Positions 21,800 through 34,792 of a stretch of DNA of 64,000 bases are shown one piece after another. The stretch lies in contig JARDYH010000001.1 in assembly GCA_029215795.1 (NCBI GenBank), forward strand, positions 186,689,654 through 186,753,653, written 5' to 3'. A program made the position numbers and the translations under genes. The notes under the pieces were generated by a model that made no database searches, had not been told where the DNA came from, and worked only from the letters and a program-made list of their open reading frames with translations. Source of the DNA: Anniella stebbinsi. Lineage: Eukaryota > Chordata > Lepidosauria > Squamata > Anniellidae. Each line of letters begins with the position of its first letter. The first letter of the stretch is position 1.

Positions 21800-22060
21800 A
21801 TAAGCTTTTGACACCGTGCCCATGATATTCTGATTTATGCACAAGCTAAAAGTGGGCTAGATGGAACAACTATTAGATGGATCCACAGTTGGCTACAGAA
21901 TCAGACTCAAAGAGTGCTTATCAAACTGGGGGGAAGGTAACAAGCGGGGTACTGCAGGGCTCAATCCAGGGCCTAGGGCCCCTCAACATTTTTGTCAACG
22001 ACTTGGAGGTGCCGGGAATGCTTATCAAATCTGCAGATGACACTGTTGGAATGGAGCAAC
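21800..22060 (+). mobile_element. CR1 reverse transcriptase fragment
   Basis: AFDTVPMIF-like text is followed by GLDGTTIRWIHSWLQNQTQR in shifted frames, then LQGSIQGLGPLNIFVNDLEV and KSADDTV. These align to the palm region of the CR1 at 47.8-48.1 kb. Both aspartates are kept, but the frame is broken and both ends are missing. Confidence 0.8.
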
Positions 22061-22445
22061 AAAGCTTATGATAAGTTATCTGAACCAGTGGAGGGGGGGG
22101 GGATAGACAGAAAGGGAACTGTTTCTTTCTTCACTAGTTTCTTCTTGTAACTACTTGTTGATGCAAATTGCAACTCTTAGGCTTCACTTCCTTCCACCTT
22201 CTTCTCAGTTAGTTAGCATCATCTTTGTCTGAAGTATTCATTTTGGACTATTTTTCTTCAGGGCATTTTCACAGAAAGTACCTTTGCTTTTTGTGTTATT
22301 TGTGTGCTCAATGCAACATCAGCAATGTGAAATAGAAAGAGGGCCATTTTTCATATACAGTCTAAGCAATGTAAGTAGTGTGTACCTACAGCTATAAAAA
22401 AAAATTACAAAACAACACCCTCCCCCAAGAAATCACCCCCATTTA

Positions 22446-22865
22446 GGGCGCAATCCTTTGGGTCAGGCCATCATGAGCCTCTGAACTCAGAGGCTTATGC
22501 CTTATGGCCATCCAATGCAGGGTGTCAGGAGCAGCGCAGGCAATCTGCATCTTTGTGCTGCCCCTGCGCTGCAGTTTATGTAGATGGGTGTTTTCGCCAG
22601 TCTAGCTGAGGTCTCGGGGAGGCCTATGAGGTGGCTTCCCCAGTCTTCTCCCATCTCCACCTACAGGAATACTCCCTTCCAGTGCTCTCTGGTGTTGCCT
22701 TTGTGACCTTGGAGAGCAGCCAGCTGTGAGGGGGTCGGGGCGGGTAGCTCAGACCCCTGGGTCTGAGATCAGAGTGGTGTTTCCAACCTCAGATCCAGGG
22801 ATCCGAACTTCCTATGTCCCCCCCCCCCCGCTCCCAATTGTCTAGGGGGTCGTAGGATTGTTCTC
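22446..22865. mobile_element. Family 4 DNA element, copy 1
   Basis: The left end GGGCGCAATCCTTTG is preceded by TTA. The right end CGTAGGATTGTTCTC is the imperfect inverse. The interior shares CTCAGAGGCTTATG and TCCAATGCAG with the copy at 42981. The right 3-bp flank (TCC) no longer matches TTA. Confidence 0.65.
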
Positions 22866-24339
22866 TCCATATCCTGTTTTGCAACTTCACACTTGCAAAA
22901 AGGAGCAGCAAAACATTCCAGGAGAAGGAGAAAGAGAACTTCTCCCTTCTCTTAGAATAGAAGCAAATGGTGTGTAAGTGAACAGTTGGGTCCAAAAACA
23001 TCTTAGGAGACAAAACATTTTTTCCAGGTCTTGTAAATTTGATATATTCTCTTTGCCTGTTAACAACTACATGTTAGTTCAAACAGTCTCATGTGCTCTT
23101 AAATCAACATGTATTTTTAGATGTGCTCATGTGATTAAACAAGCACCTCTTTGTTCTTCATGGCTGATTATCAGTCATAAGTGGAATCAAATCCAATATG
23201 ATTTTGCTCAACAAAGAGCCACATGACTTAAGGCCAAATTAGATGAGATGTGGGGATCTGTGATCTGCTTTTTCTGAAGAGCAGCTGCAGCCTCCTTCTG
23301 GATGGGAACAAAGAACGGGAATTTCATAGTTAGAGAACTATGGTCGAAACAACAATTTGCAAATAGCTAACAATCTGCCTGCTTTGTTCAAGAGTCATGC
23401 ATTGGTGTGATAACTATTTATGGCTTCATTTATATACTTGGAAGAGGCAATGCAGTTTGTTATTAAGTGATGATGCTTTACTGCCATTTCAAAACAGACT
23501 AGGAATGTGAAAATGTCCCAGGTTTTAATGTCCAGATGTATTCCATAGAACACACCCATGCCATTAAATACTTCTAGTACTCATAATTTAAATCAAGAAT
23601 AGTAAGATTGTATATATGCCAATTTTGCACCTACTTAGAGCTCAAAGGTGGCAGCCATCAATGGCACATGCTCAGAAGCATATCCTGAGGATCTCCTGTG
23701 TTGGATGAAACTGGGGTTGATTGCCTGGAACTTTTAAAATTGGTCTGCAAATTTTCATGTTTGAAAAATGCAGGTACTTTCCAAGGACATGCATCATTCC
23801 CAACCCAATCTTGGCAAAGAGAGATTGGTCAGATGAGATGCCAATTGGCTCCTGCCTTAGCTAACCAAGATCCCAGAATTGGTCAGGATCAGGCTGAAGC
23901 CTCCACTTAGTGGTTGCTGGTTTGCTTCCTTTGTTTGTGTGAAGGCAGAGCAGCCTGGGGTGGGGGTGAGGGGCAGACTTGCAGCTCTGGGCTTCGGTGC
24001 TGAATACATGATCCTTGTCCCTGGTTGCCTAGGCAACACACTGCCTTCCATGATCCCTGCACTGCATTTTGCAAACAGCGTTGTGAGAACATGTATGTGT
24101 TCCTGAAAGGGGGGAAAATGCACCAAGAATTATGAGCCAATAATTTTCAGAATATGTGATTTTTATCATTTTCTGAAGATGCATAATTGCTTAAACCATT
24201 TTGAATTGAGAAATTGAGAGTTCACCAATTCCCGTTAATAAGTTACTAAAATAATTTGATTCAGAGTCAAAAGATGCTTTGGAAAAAAACACAGCCTCCA
24301 TGTTGTTTGTTTGATTGATTGAGGTTGCATTCCAATATC
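22866..24339. other. No feature recognised
   Basis: Non-coding. Frames around 23857-24140 on both strands overlap and match nothing known. Confidence 0.45.
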
Positions 24340-24407
24340 TATTTACCTGGCATTACACCCCAATGAACTCAGTAGGATTTACTTCAGAGTAGACACATAC
24401 TGGGCAT

Positions 24408-24610
24408 ATTCAGACAACACGCTAAGCCATGGTTAGGCTGGTAACCCCATTGCAGCAAATGGTTAGTGAATGTGTTTAAACAGTGGTTATGCAGCCAGCA
24501 TCATTAGGCATGGTTTACGTGACCTGATAAGTCATGGTTAACACAACACGTTAAGCCATAATGTTTAGCTCAAAATTTTAACCACTGTGGCTTAGTGTTC
24601 TTTTTGTTCT
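24408..24610. mobile_element. Family 3-like element, fragment
   Basis: GGGCATATTCAGACAACACG resembles the family 3 terminus. TAAGCCATGGTTA-type words recur (24425, 24530, 24550) and GTGGCTTAGTGTT lies at the right. The matching right terminus is lost. Confidence 0.45.
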
Positions 24611-24826
24611 GCTAAGTTCTTTTTGGCCTCCTCTTAGGGCAAAGCCAGCACAATGCAATGTACATTAAATACCCCCCCCCCCAATGCAATGTCATAATTA
24701 CCATAAAACAGCAGTTTAATGCAATAACAGGCCAGCTTCATACCTTTAAAATTCTACTAAAATGCTTTAAAACAATTTGGGGATTGTGCAGGAACACTGA
24801 ATCAGAGCTAAATAAAACACCTTTTA

Positions 24827-25181
24827 GGTCCCCTCTACAAGGATTCACTTTTGCGCCTGGGTAGGCGATTATGCGCATAATCGCTGAAGCGCATTTACGC
24901 CTAATCCCTCTGCACCAGAGGCGGCGAGAGGCGGCGAAGCGCATTCATGGATGTCCAAAATGCGGTTTACAAGTAGTTAATGCGCATAAGCGCATATTCA
25001 CACAGTCAAAATGCGCTTTAACAGACGGAGCAAAATAAAACTCGCGATTTAACGTGCATTCGATAATGCGCATAATCGGAGAGATAACGCGCCTCTACAC
25101 CCAATTTGCGCTCCGCTGGTGTGGAGGTAAATTTTTTAATGAGACTTCAAAGAGCAATAAACCTCTCATGAAGAGGCACCC
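24827..25181 (-). mobile_element. Family 1 GCGCAT MITE, copy A
   Basis: Begins GGTCCCCTCTACAAGGATTC and ends CTCATGAAGAGGCACCC. The TTA duplication is perfect (24824-24826, 25182-25184). Length 355 bp. It contains GATTATGCGCATAATCGC, several AATGCGC/GCGCATT words and the inner terminal-like CTGGTGTGGAGG. No transposase. The minus strand carries a shortened form of the family's open frame. Confidence 0.93.
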
Positions 25182-25502
25182 TTACAAAACAAATGAATGG
25201 AACGCTTTATCCCATATGACTTGAAACATCCACATTGTTGATGGCGGAAGGCAGTGCGGGCTTTCCAGTGGCCATTTGGCTCACCAGGCCTGCCCCCTCC
25301 CCCTTGTCCAGCTTCAAGTAACCAACCCAAGGTTGCCTTTCACCCGTGAATGCCCATAATGCAGCACCAGAGTGGGGATTGATGGTGAAAGAGCTGTGTC
25401 GACCTGTCGCTCCAGCCGGAAAAGTTGGGGTGGGGGAGGGAATGCATCTTTTTCCTGAGCATCTTTGCCTTTTTGCCCCGTAGGGCAAAGATTATGTTTA
25501 GA

Positions 25503-25780
25503 GAGCCCACCAATTTAGATGGCTTCAAAAAGGGTTAGGCAAATTCCTGGAGAAGAAGGCTATTCATGGCTACTAGTCCTGATGGCTATGTGCTACCTCC
25601 AGGAGCAGAGGCAGTATGCTTATGTACACCAGTTGTTGGGGAACATGGGCAGAAGGGTACTGTTACACTCGTGTCCTGCTTCTGGGTTTTCCATGGGCAG
25701 CTGACTGGCCACTGTGTGAACAGAATGCTGGACTAGATGGACTCTTGGTCTGATCCAGTATGGCTCTTCTTATGTTCTTA
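25503..25780 (+). mobile_element. CR1 3' end (TTCTTA-tail type)
   Basis: CCCACCAATTTAGATGGC, CTACTAGTCCTGATGGC, TGTACACCAGTTGTTGGGGA and GGTCTGATCCAGTATGGC lead to the end TTCTTATGTTCTTA. It is the cleanest tail copy of this CR1 subfamily here. Confidence 0.9.
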
Positions 25781-25842
25781 AGAACATATCCTCCAACTTC
25801 CAGATAGTACTGCCCAATTCAGCTACCCAATTGAGAGACCAG

Positions 25843-26065
25843 GGCCAGATCTACACCTTCTGTCAAATCATTCTGATCCCATCATCCTAACACTGTATCC
25901 CTATTGTGCATTTATACCTCATAAGACACACAGTGACATTTCCTGCATTTTTTAAATAAAAAGCAGGAAATACCACTACGAAAGCGGTATATGGAATGTA
26001 CCATGTACCTCAACAGTTATCTGTGCACTCCTACACTGCTATAAAACAGTAATGTAGATATAGCC
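25843..26065. mobile_element. Family 2-related element (longer interior)
   Basis: Terminal words GGCCAGATCTACACC and AATGTAGATATAGCC are like family 2 ends, but the 220-bp interior differs apart from CACTGCTATAAAACAGTAATG. Matching flanks are not preserved. Confidence 0.6.
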
Positions 26066-26399
26066 TTGGTTAAACAAACCCTGGTAGCTGTGAAATAGTG
26101 GGAGAGAGTGTGCTGGCTCATGGCTGGCTGCCCATTCCTACTGAACTAAACTCTTGTCCATGATGTCTGAACCTGGAATTCCGGGTTGCTGCAGGATGAA
26201 TCACCCATACTTGTAACCCATGGTTTCTTCTTGGCTTAGCAGGAGCGAGTGAGCAGCTGGGAGCCAGCAAGCTTGTTTGCTCCTGCTTCATTCATAATTG
26301 ATACACTAGGCTTGCATGCCACAACTTTTTAAAATCTCTGCAACTTTGCTAGGAAATGATTACAATGTTACCCTTTACTTAAGCTCTCTGCATACCAGG

Positions 26400-26895
26400 A
26401 GACCTAATTAGAGGCCCTTTCCAGACCAGGCAAAATGCCTGGGATGGCCCCCTGCTGCTCCCCGTGTGTCCAAATGACGCACAGGGAGTCCCGGCGGTGG
26501 GCATGGGATTTTTCCTGGTTCTCAGGAAACACAAAAATCCTGATTCTTGCACGGTCCCAGGAACTTCCTGGGACTGTGGAAGAATGTGCCCGCCTGCCCG
26601 GGTGCTGCCGTGCTTACTCGTGAGTAAGCACAGCAGCACAGATGGCCACAGAGCCACACCATGCAGCTCCGTGGCCATCAGGAGAGGGGGGAAAGCAAAA
26701 TTACCATCCCCAGGATGGCGGGAGGGGGAGGGGGGCCGGATCGTGTGTGTGTTTTTTAATTACAGTTTTGCGTTGGAGCGCTTGTGCGCTCTTCTTGCTT
26801 AATAAACAACAAAAAAATGGCGGCCTAGGCCATCCCATGTTGCATGTATATTGGGCGCGCCGATCCCGGAAGTAGCTACTTTTGGGATCCACCAC
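26400..26895. repeat. GC-rich unassigned repeat-like block
   Basis: Shows several local palindromes, including GTCCCAGGAA-C-TTCCTGGGAC at 26554-26574. Overlapping open frames of 60-112 codons on both strands look like composition effects. It is probably a DNA element, but its ends were not found. Confidence 0.35.
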
Positions 26896-27176
26896 TCTGA
26901 GCCTTCTACACCCCTCCAGTATTTATGAGAAATACTTCCACTATTCAGGTTCTAATGAGTTGATACTCAGAGTGCATCTCCATGAATATGAATGCTATTC
27001 CTCTTTAAAATGGGTGGGGATGAAAGAGGAGCGTGTGCTACAGTCTGACTCACTTTTGTCAGAAATTGATGCCCTCGCTCAGGCTGTGTGTACAACTGTG
27101 TAAAACCAAAAAGATGCTTCTGTAATGTGTTCAGCATGGCTGATGATAAACTTCAGATAAACGGCCACCACAGCAT

Positions 27177-27298
27177 GGCCACATCTACACCAAGCAGGAT
27201 ATGACACTTTGAAAACAGTTTGAAAACTGTATATGGAGCTCTGTGTCCTGGGCCCCAGCAGTTGTAAACCATTTTAAAGCAGTAGTGTAGATCCTGCC
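27177..27298 (+). mobile_element. Family 2 MITE, copy e
   Basis: Ends are GGCCACATCTACACC and GTGTAGATCCTGCC. The CAT duplication is perfect (27174-27176, 27299-27301). Length 122 bp. Confidence 0.9.
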
Positions 27299-27644
27299 CA
27301 TGTGTTCTACACAGCTGAATCAGAAAAATCAGCAGTCCACTACTTGTGGGCATGGTCACAGCGTAAAAACATGGATCTGAGGCACGGATCCTCATGATTT
27401 TTAGACGGAAAATACCCCAAATCACAATCCAATCACACAACACAGCTGCATCTGTGTGAACTTTGAAGGTTTGGTGGGTGGGTACAAAAAAGCAGAGCCT
27501 TTCAGTTGTGGTGTTGATGCTCCGGGATGCCTCCCAAGGGAAGTCAAATATGTCCCCATTAGTGTACACTCTTTTATCTTTTCTTCTTTTGGGGGAGGTT
27601 AAGCTAATGGAGATCTTTGCTCTGTTGATAAGATGGATGGATGT

Positions 27645-27760
27645 GATTTGTCATTTTTTAATGTGGTTTTGATAGCATTTTAATTGTTTTGAATTTCTAT
27701 GTTGTTAGCCACTTTGAATTCCTAGTGGAATAGAAAATTTTAAGATAAATATAAAATAAC
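27645..27760 (+). mobile_element. L2 LINE 3' terminal fragment
   Basis: An AT-rich 3'UTR is followed by TGTTAGCCACTTTGAATTCC and ATAAATATAAAAT, which is the L2 end layout. Confidence 0.55.
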
Positions 27761-28287
27761 AAGCTTTTGTTGTGGACAATAACATGTACTTAAGTTATAC
27801 TAATCCATTATGGGTTGGGTTGGGTTGGGGAGGAGGAAACGTATGGTACTTTAGTGCAAATGCTCCCAGCAAAGTCATTCACGGAGAATCCAATTTCTGT
27901 TTCAAATGTGTGGGCAGCTGATCATTGATCTATTCTCTAATGGAGTTTCCATTTAGTTTGCTCCTCTCTGGAACACCAAACAAGCTGCGTGTGGGCTGGC
28001 ATAGCTGTCCCTTCCCTCAGCTGGCTGGAACTAGCTTGATGGTCTGTATCCAGAGACTGGACTGGGATTAGGAATTGCAGTGATTTACTTTTGCTCTCTG
28101 AGTTGTTAATTTCATAAATATGACACACAGCAAGGAAATGGAATTCCTTTGCTTGTTCTCTTTCTTTTATTTCAGAATGTGGTCATTTTTCAATTAAATA
28201 CATTTTTAATAGTAATGTTGCTGATATAGCTTAATAATGTATACATTGATTGTCACTCACGGAAGTTTACTGGACCTTGTTTTGATG

Positions 28288-28580
28288 TTGTCAACCTCCA
28301 ATACCTCTCCCTTCATTTTCAAACCGGAATCCACCATTTTATAAAACCCCGAAAATGCGGTAATAAATCAAAATTGCACAATAAAAGAGCTCCATCTCCT
28401 GGCGGTAAAACTGAAACATATGGGAAGGAACTAGCAAAAACAAGGGGGGGAAGCACATATATTGTGCTGATTGTAAAATCTGCAAAAACTCTGAAAGTCA
28501 AAGACCCAGTAAGGCTGCAGGATTTTTGGTAAATGTGGAGAAGCCCATAGTGTTGTTTTTCTTATTAAAACAATGACCAG
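28288..28580. repeat. Dispersed repeat, family 7, copy 2
   Basis: Shares CCCAGTAAGGYTGCAGGATT and flanking words with 16400-16730. The short minus-strand frame is not conserved. Confidence 0.5.
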
Positions 28581-28617
28581 GCAGAATTATTTGGGGTTTT
28601 GAAATAGCAATAAACAA

Positions 28618-29840
28618 TGCCCCTGTTCAGACATAATGCTAAGCTAAGATGGTTAAGCGTTTTGAGCGTGTTGTATGGAGGCCATTATTCCAAATCATGG
28701 TGGCTACATAACTACACTACTAACTACTTGTTACAGGATGGTTAGTGCCGGCCTCTTCCGTGGCCTGGTGTGATGCCTGTCAGGCCCCTTGGTTAACTAC
28801 CATAGAGCTCCACAGCAAGAGTGGCTGCTCTTGCCAGCACGCTAGATTTCCATGGTAGAAATCTGCCTAGCGACACATGATGTGGCAGCCAAGAGACTGC
28901 TTCCTTGCTCTCCCTTCCTGCCTGCAATATGCAATTGAAGGAGTGCATGGGGAGCAAAGATGTTTTTGATCTCATGCTGCTATCAGCACAGCCACCTTAC
29001 TTGCGTCACACTCCCAAGCACCAATACCTGCGTCCGCTGCAATACATGAAAACATTCCCGGCTGCTGGCCAAGCAGTGTCATCACCGGCTCACAGCCTGC
29101 TCCTTCCCCCACAGCTGCAGCCCCCCCCCAAACCTCTACTGCCATAAAGGTGAAGCCCCCCAGTAGGTGGACCGCCACTGTCATTATTGTCTTCACCTCT
29201 GCAGGGATGCAGAGTCCCTGACCCCTTTCAGAGGTCACAGCCAAAATGCTGGGGAACGGGGAGGGCTAAGTCACAACAAGCACAACTAAGCTGCTCCCCC
29301 CTAGGGATGAGTGAACGTACCCATGTCCACCTCATGCCCTTTTCACCGAACCCCCAGCGGCCAGCCCTGTTTGCTGGCTCACGTCACAGGTGCCCATGGA
29401 TGCTCAGCAAGCGGTAACCAGCTGCCTGCTCCCTCACGGAGCCTCCATTTCTCTGCAAAATGGCAGCTTGTGTTTTTCTGTAAATGAAATGTTGTGTAAA
29501 TGGCAGCCATAAAAGGGCTATCTATGCAACATTACAGGTATAAATAAAAGGGCACAGATATGGTCCAAGGCTGAGGTGGGAGCCTTCATTGCACTTTGGG
29601 TGAGACCTGTGGTCCAGGGCATCTTCAGCTCTTCTCATGGTTTTCCAAGCACCCTGCAGAGAAGCTACCCACACTCAACAAGAGTGGTTAGGGTGGAGAG
29701 TAGTTAGGGTAACCATGCTGCAGTCTGTGGTTCTATGCACGTGTGGCAGGAGCACGTGGAGGTGTTAGTAGTGGTAACCACCATGCACCATGGTTAGCCT
29801 CTTCACCCTTCCCCAAGTCCTGTCTAAACATGGCCAAACT
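28618..29840. other. Unassigned, repeat-like with family 3-style words
   Basis: Opens with CCTGTTCAGACATAATGCTA and closes near GTCCTGTCTAAACATGGCC, which hints at a decayed DNA element. The interior is GC-rich and has no recognisable protein. Confidence 0.25.
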
Positions 29841-31639
29841 CTGGTATTCTAGAGGAGGTCAGAGAAAGGACAGGACCATTCACCAAGTTCTCCAGAACCT
29901 GGAGGTGGTGGAGTGAGATGTCTGAAATCATGAGCTCTATACCATTACAGACTGGAGTGGTGAGCAGTTGGTTCCATTTTTTCAGACATTCAAAACAAAA
30001 CAAAAACTTCCCTGCATATAAATAGCTTGCACATCAGGTAAATGTGCTAACTTACTTCATGCAAGGATCTTTTCTCATGGGGAATCCAAAATACGACCAC
30101 TCACCTGCAGCCTGAAATTGTGCAGTCTATAATTCTTCCTATTCAGTCTACTCTCCAATCCTGTGAAATGTGTAGAATGCTGTCAAAGACATTTTTTTAA
30201 CCATACATTAGCTGTTGATACTTGATACATGTTTCTTTACCACTTGATAAAATGATACAGATGATACAAGCAGGGTGGAAGAGCTTCCCTAGGATTGTTT
30301 GATCATCTCAGCCTGTGGTCCATGGTGTGCAGGGACAGACGAGTCTTTCCTGGAAGGGAAGGTTCAAACTAGAGCTGGAAAAGCCATTGATATTACTGTT
30401 CGTGTGCAGAAATATATGCAGCCATGAAAGAGGCTGTCAGTGGAAGAGTGTGGATTAGGTTAATTTGTGCTTCCCATCCTTGCATTCTCAGTCCATATAT
30501 TTGTAAATAAATAGATTCATCGAAAATATTCAGTGACTTCATTCCTTTTGTTTCCATGCAAAAGCTAATCCAACCAACACAAGGTTCTTCGTTCAAAATT
30601 TTCTGCTATTTTAGACAAGAAAAATGGAAAGAAATCCTGTCTTACTTTACAACATTGGACGTTTACATCGAAGACACAATCCACATACAAATGAATTGTC
30701 AAATGAATCCTATACAATTAAACAGTGTACTTTAATTAAAAGAATTAAAAGTAACTAATTATTTCTAAAAGGTATTGTCATTTTATGAGGTGGGTGCTTT
30801 AATGTGTTGTGGTTAAATCATAATACCCTAAGACCACTTTTATTTGTTTTGTGGGCACTCAGGGCAGAGCTACATGTTATGATATATACACGGCTGCTGT
30901 GTCATCATGGTGCCAGGTTCAGTACCTCTGTCTTGTACCTTTAGTATCATTTACCTCATGCTATGATGTCATCAGTTGCTTTTTCCCATCCTGGCTCCAC
31001 ACATTAGTTGCTGACATCAGAAGGCAGGATAGCAGGGAGGTAAGTTTACCATAAATTACAGAAAAGAAGGGAGAGATTTCAAATCAGGGATACCATTTTC
31101 AACTGCAACCCCATATCTTCTGTAATACGCAGTTTGCCTTCAATCCAAACTTAAACTGAGAAAAACCTCCCTGCTTTTGAGAATAGAATGTAATAGGTTC
31201 AGTGCATCAGAAGCTATTTTTTCACAGAGTTTATGCATCTGCTAACAAACTGTGTTTTGAATCTCAGACAAAACCACACACACACATCTATACAATTCTT
31301 CTCCATACTACAGGCTAACTAGATTGGGGCACACAGCTGAGTAAAGGAGAGGGGTCTTTCTACTGGCCAACAGTGACTCCCTCTGTCTGTTAAACAGCTT
31401 GCAATGCAAGAAAGTAGCTGTTTGAAATATAGAAGGAAACTGAGAATTTCTGGTAATTTCCTTGGTGAATCATCATTATGGCAAATAAAAGTGGATTTTG
31501 CAAAAACAACCACAACATCAAAAAGCTGGAGTTTGTAAAACAACTCCCTCCCCCCAAAAAACTCCTGACAAAAACAAGAGTTCCAATGTAGTAACTATGA
31601 GCAAGAGTAGTATATATTAATTTAAGCTGTCTGTGGCCG
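29841..31639. other. No feature recognised
   Basis: Mostly AT-rich and non-coding. No exon or repeat family could be supported. Confidence 0.45.
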
Positions 31640-32245
31640 CCTCTTGACAGCTTCTCTTCCATGTTGCGCCGGCATTGGCAGGTGGCGTGACGCGAAATTG
31701 TGCTCCATGCGTCCCTCTACACGCACAGAGCGTGACAGCGGGCTTTCCAGCCACCGCCGCCACTCCCGCCAAACAGCATTTGGTAAGTTTATTTTTTTTT
31801 TCTGGGGTGGGGAAGTAGGGTGGGTGGTCAGTGGCAGGGAGGGGGGGTTACGTTTTATTTTTTATTTATTTTACTTTAAACGTGGGGTGGGGAAGAAGGG
31901 GGGTTTGTTTTATTTTTTATTTATTTTATGGGGAGAAGGGAGGGAGGTCTGTGGAGGGGCGGAGGTAGTCCAGCGAGTTTATGGCCCGCTGGACAACCCC
32001 CTTCCCTGCTCAGCCCATGGCGACCAATCAGTGGTCGCCATAGACTGGGCAGGCCTCCCCAGAAGTGGCGGAGAAAAAGCGACGGACAGCAAAAGCCGTC
32101 GTCGCTTCGCCGCAAACTAAAAAAGTCACGCTAAATGGCCAACTTTACAGCAAAGCCCCTTTGCCTCTAGATGGATTCAGATTGGCGGCTGCGTCATGTA
32201 ATGCAAGTGCCGCCATTCCGAAGCCACCACAACGGATACTGTCCG
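31640..32245. mobile_element. GC-rich DNA-element-like block, family 8, copy 1
   Basis: Possible ends are GGCCGCCTCTTGAC and the inverse of GTCTAGAGGTTCC. The interior has a duplicated T-rich motif TTTTATTTTTTATTTATTTT (31854, 31909). It also has a hairpin, ATGGCGACCA-ATCAG-TGGTCGCCAT, around a CCAAT word at 32017-32041. A related copy is at 42560-42880. Confidence 0.4.
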
Positions 32246-34068
32246 TCTAGAGGTTCCCTACCTGTACCTGTGCTTTTCTACAGTTTAATTTTGTGCTAGA
32301 ACGATCAAACCAGGTATCTGTACTGCCTCCCTATGAAAGAAGGAACATCAATGTCCATTGTCTAGAATGGACAGTTTCAAGAACCATACTGATACTGGGG
32401 GGCTGTTTTCATGGCGCTGCGTTGGTGCTGCGTTTCCCCAAAATCTCACACTTTCGCTCCTGTGGGGTTGTGATGGATAATCCCCACCAAGGAGCAAGTG
32501 CGGGGGTTACGGTGGTCATCCCTGAGACAAGAAAAGATGTAAAGCAATGTAGGGCAAGGAGGAGGAGGCAGCTCAGGGGAAGAAATAATTAATTTTCTTG
32601 AAAGGGAAATTCTTCTTCCCACGTCAAGGCAGGTGCTGTGTTCCAGTGTCCAGTCTGCTCACCAGTCTGCCCCCAACATCAAGACAGCCCCTGGGTTTCC
32701 TGTCTGTTTATACCACACCATAGTCTGAATTACATTGGTTATTCCATGGAGATACATTTGGTACATGGTCCTCTCTTCAGGTGGCAGGTTGAATGAGACG
32801 GCCTTGTTTCCATGACAAGAAATTGTGAGGGAGGTAGAGGTCAGCAAAATTCTTCCCACTGAACATTTTGTAGCTGTTGCTTGCATGTTCCCCCCAAGTG
32901 CCCACAAATTCAAGCTACATGCATAAAACCTCTCCCTGGATTTACAAGGGGAGTATTAATTTATTAATATGCCACATGTGTATTCTTAGTTGGATGGGGA
33001 AATGCAAACACAAAGAGGTATTGTACCAGTGATTCCCCAGTCCAATCTAATAGTCAGAACTGTGCATGCCTACTAAGCTCATCAGAAAATCAGTGATAGT
33101 GGCAAGCAGCTGTTCAGGAAGGAGAGCAAGGGGATGGATTGAGTTCCCCTTGGTCTCTTCTCCCTGCCAAAAAGCTAATCGGGATAGTTGCCGACTACAG
33201 AGTTACATGTGTGCAAACCTTAGCTGCTTTCAAGTGGATGGGGGTTATGTGTGCCTTCTGCACGTACGAATATTATTGGAGAAAAATAAGAACAATTTCA
33301 TAGTTGAAATACAGAAATGTCAGTTTCCCCCTGACATAAGCAGGGCTTGTTTCTCACTATAAATATTAGCAAACATCCAAGTACACAGCTCTTCTGGAGG
33401 CCTTATCTAGAGTCCAGGAAAAGTAAAGGCCCCATTAAGTTCAACATACTTTGGAGTCATTCCCATCCTGCCATGGAAAGTAATATCATAAATCATTATG
33501 GCTTCTCAGGGTGACCCCTGCATTGAGGCTATGCAGCTGCGGGTATTTTTTTGTTTTGTTTCGTTTTGTTAGTGCTTTAAGAAAGAGATTAACTATCTCC
33601 CTTCCCCACCCCATCCCCATGATAATCTATAGAAAGTTTTTGTTTAAACATCCGGTAATAAAATTCCTAAACTCCAATGAGGCCCAAGTGAAATGGAATA
33701 GTAAATCAAGAGGGATCATGTATAGCTCTATTGGTCACATCTCATATGCTTCATTCACTTCAAGATTCGCTAGATGAGAAATCAGCACATCTTATTCACT
33801 TGGATTTACATGCTACCCCTGTGCATGTAACCAAGGTCTCAATGGGGAAACAACCTCCATAAAACGCACAACTAAATAAATATTAAATCAAAACTTTACT
33901 TATCTGCAGCTACTGAAAGCTTGCTCTAATTCAACCAAATTCCTACATTGCCTCTAGCTTGGACTTCATGGCTTCCAATACCTGTATTAATGATCAGAGT
34001 ATGGGAAATAAGCAGGGCAAGCTTGAACTCTTGATTCAAGAGGATAAGTATGACTCACTAGGTATAAC
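32246..34068. other. No feature recognised
   Basis: Non-coding; no exon or repeat family could be supported. Confidence 0.45.
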
Positions 34069-34071
34069 TGA

Positions 34072-34426
34072 GGCCCCCTCCACAAGGATGCGCTTTTGCG
34101 CCCGGTTCGGCGATTATGCGCATTATCGCTGACGCGCATTTACTCCTAATCCCTCTGCACAGGAGGCGGCGAGAGGCGGCGAAGCGCATTAATATATGTC
34201 CAAAAAGCGCTTTACAAGAAGTTAATGCGCATAATCGCTTGTTCACACTGCGAAAATGCGCTTTAACGGCCGGAGCAAAATAAAAGTCGCGATTTAACGC
34301 GCATTTGAAAATGCGCATTATCGGGGAGATAACGCGCCTGTACGCCCGTTTTGCGCTCCGCTGGTGTGGAGGTAAAATTTTTAATGAGCCTTCAAAGAGC
34401 TTTAAACGTCTCGTGTGGAGGCACCC
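34072..34426 (-). mobile_element. Family 1 GCGCAT MITE, copy B
   Basis: Begins GGCCCCCTCCACAAGG and ends GTGTGGAGGCACCC. The TGA duplication is perfect (34069-34071, 34427-34429). Length 355 bp. The minus strand holds an 86-codon open frame from about 34318 that includes the family's shared 70-codon frame. The inner and outer terminal words are both GTGTGGAGG, so they changed together. Confidence 0.93.
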
Positions 34427-34435
34427 TGAGACTTG

Positions 34436-34792
34436 GACCCCCTCTACAAGAATTGGGTTTGATGCCTGGTTCTCCGATTATGCACATCTTCTCGGAAATG
34501 CTTTATGGTAAATGACTGTACACGGGAGGTAATTGAGTGCACAACTGGTGGCCTTACCGGTTGTTTGAAATGCGCTTTAGAAGTAGTTAATGAAGAAAAT
34601 CACTTGTTTACATAGTCAAAATGCGCTTTAACGGGCCACAGCAAAATAAAACTCGCTATTTAACATGCATTCGATAATGCGTATAATTGGATAGATCACG
34701 CGTCTCAACTCCTGATTTGTACTCCACTCATGTAGAGGTAAATTTTTTAATGAGACTTGAAAGAGCTTTAAACCTCTCGTGTAGAGGCAGCC
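34436..34792 (-). mobile_element. Family 1 GCGCAT MITE, copy C (decayed)
   Basis: Begins GACCCCCTCTACAAG and ends GTGTAGAGGCAGCC. The TTG duplication is perfect (34433-34435, 34793-34795). Many GCGCAT words have decayed to GTGCAT or ACACAT and the family frame is lost. It lies in the same orientation as copy B, only 9 bp away. Confidence 0.9.

Noticed and set aside
34072..34792. Tandem duplication of one MITE
   Set aside because: Each copy has its own perfect and different 3-bp duplication (TGA, TTG), so these are separate insertions.
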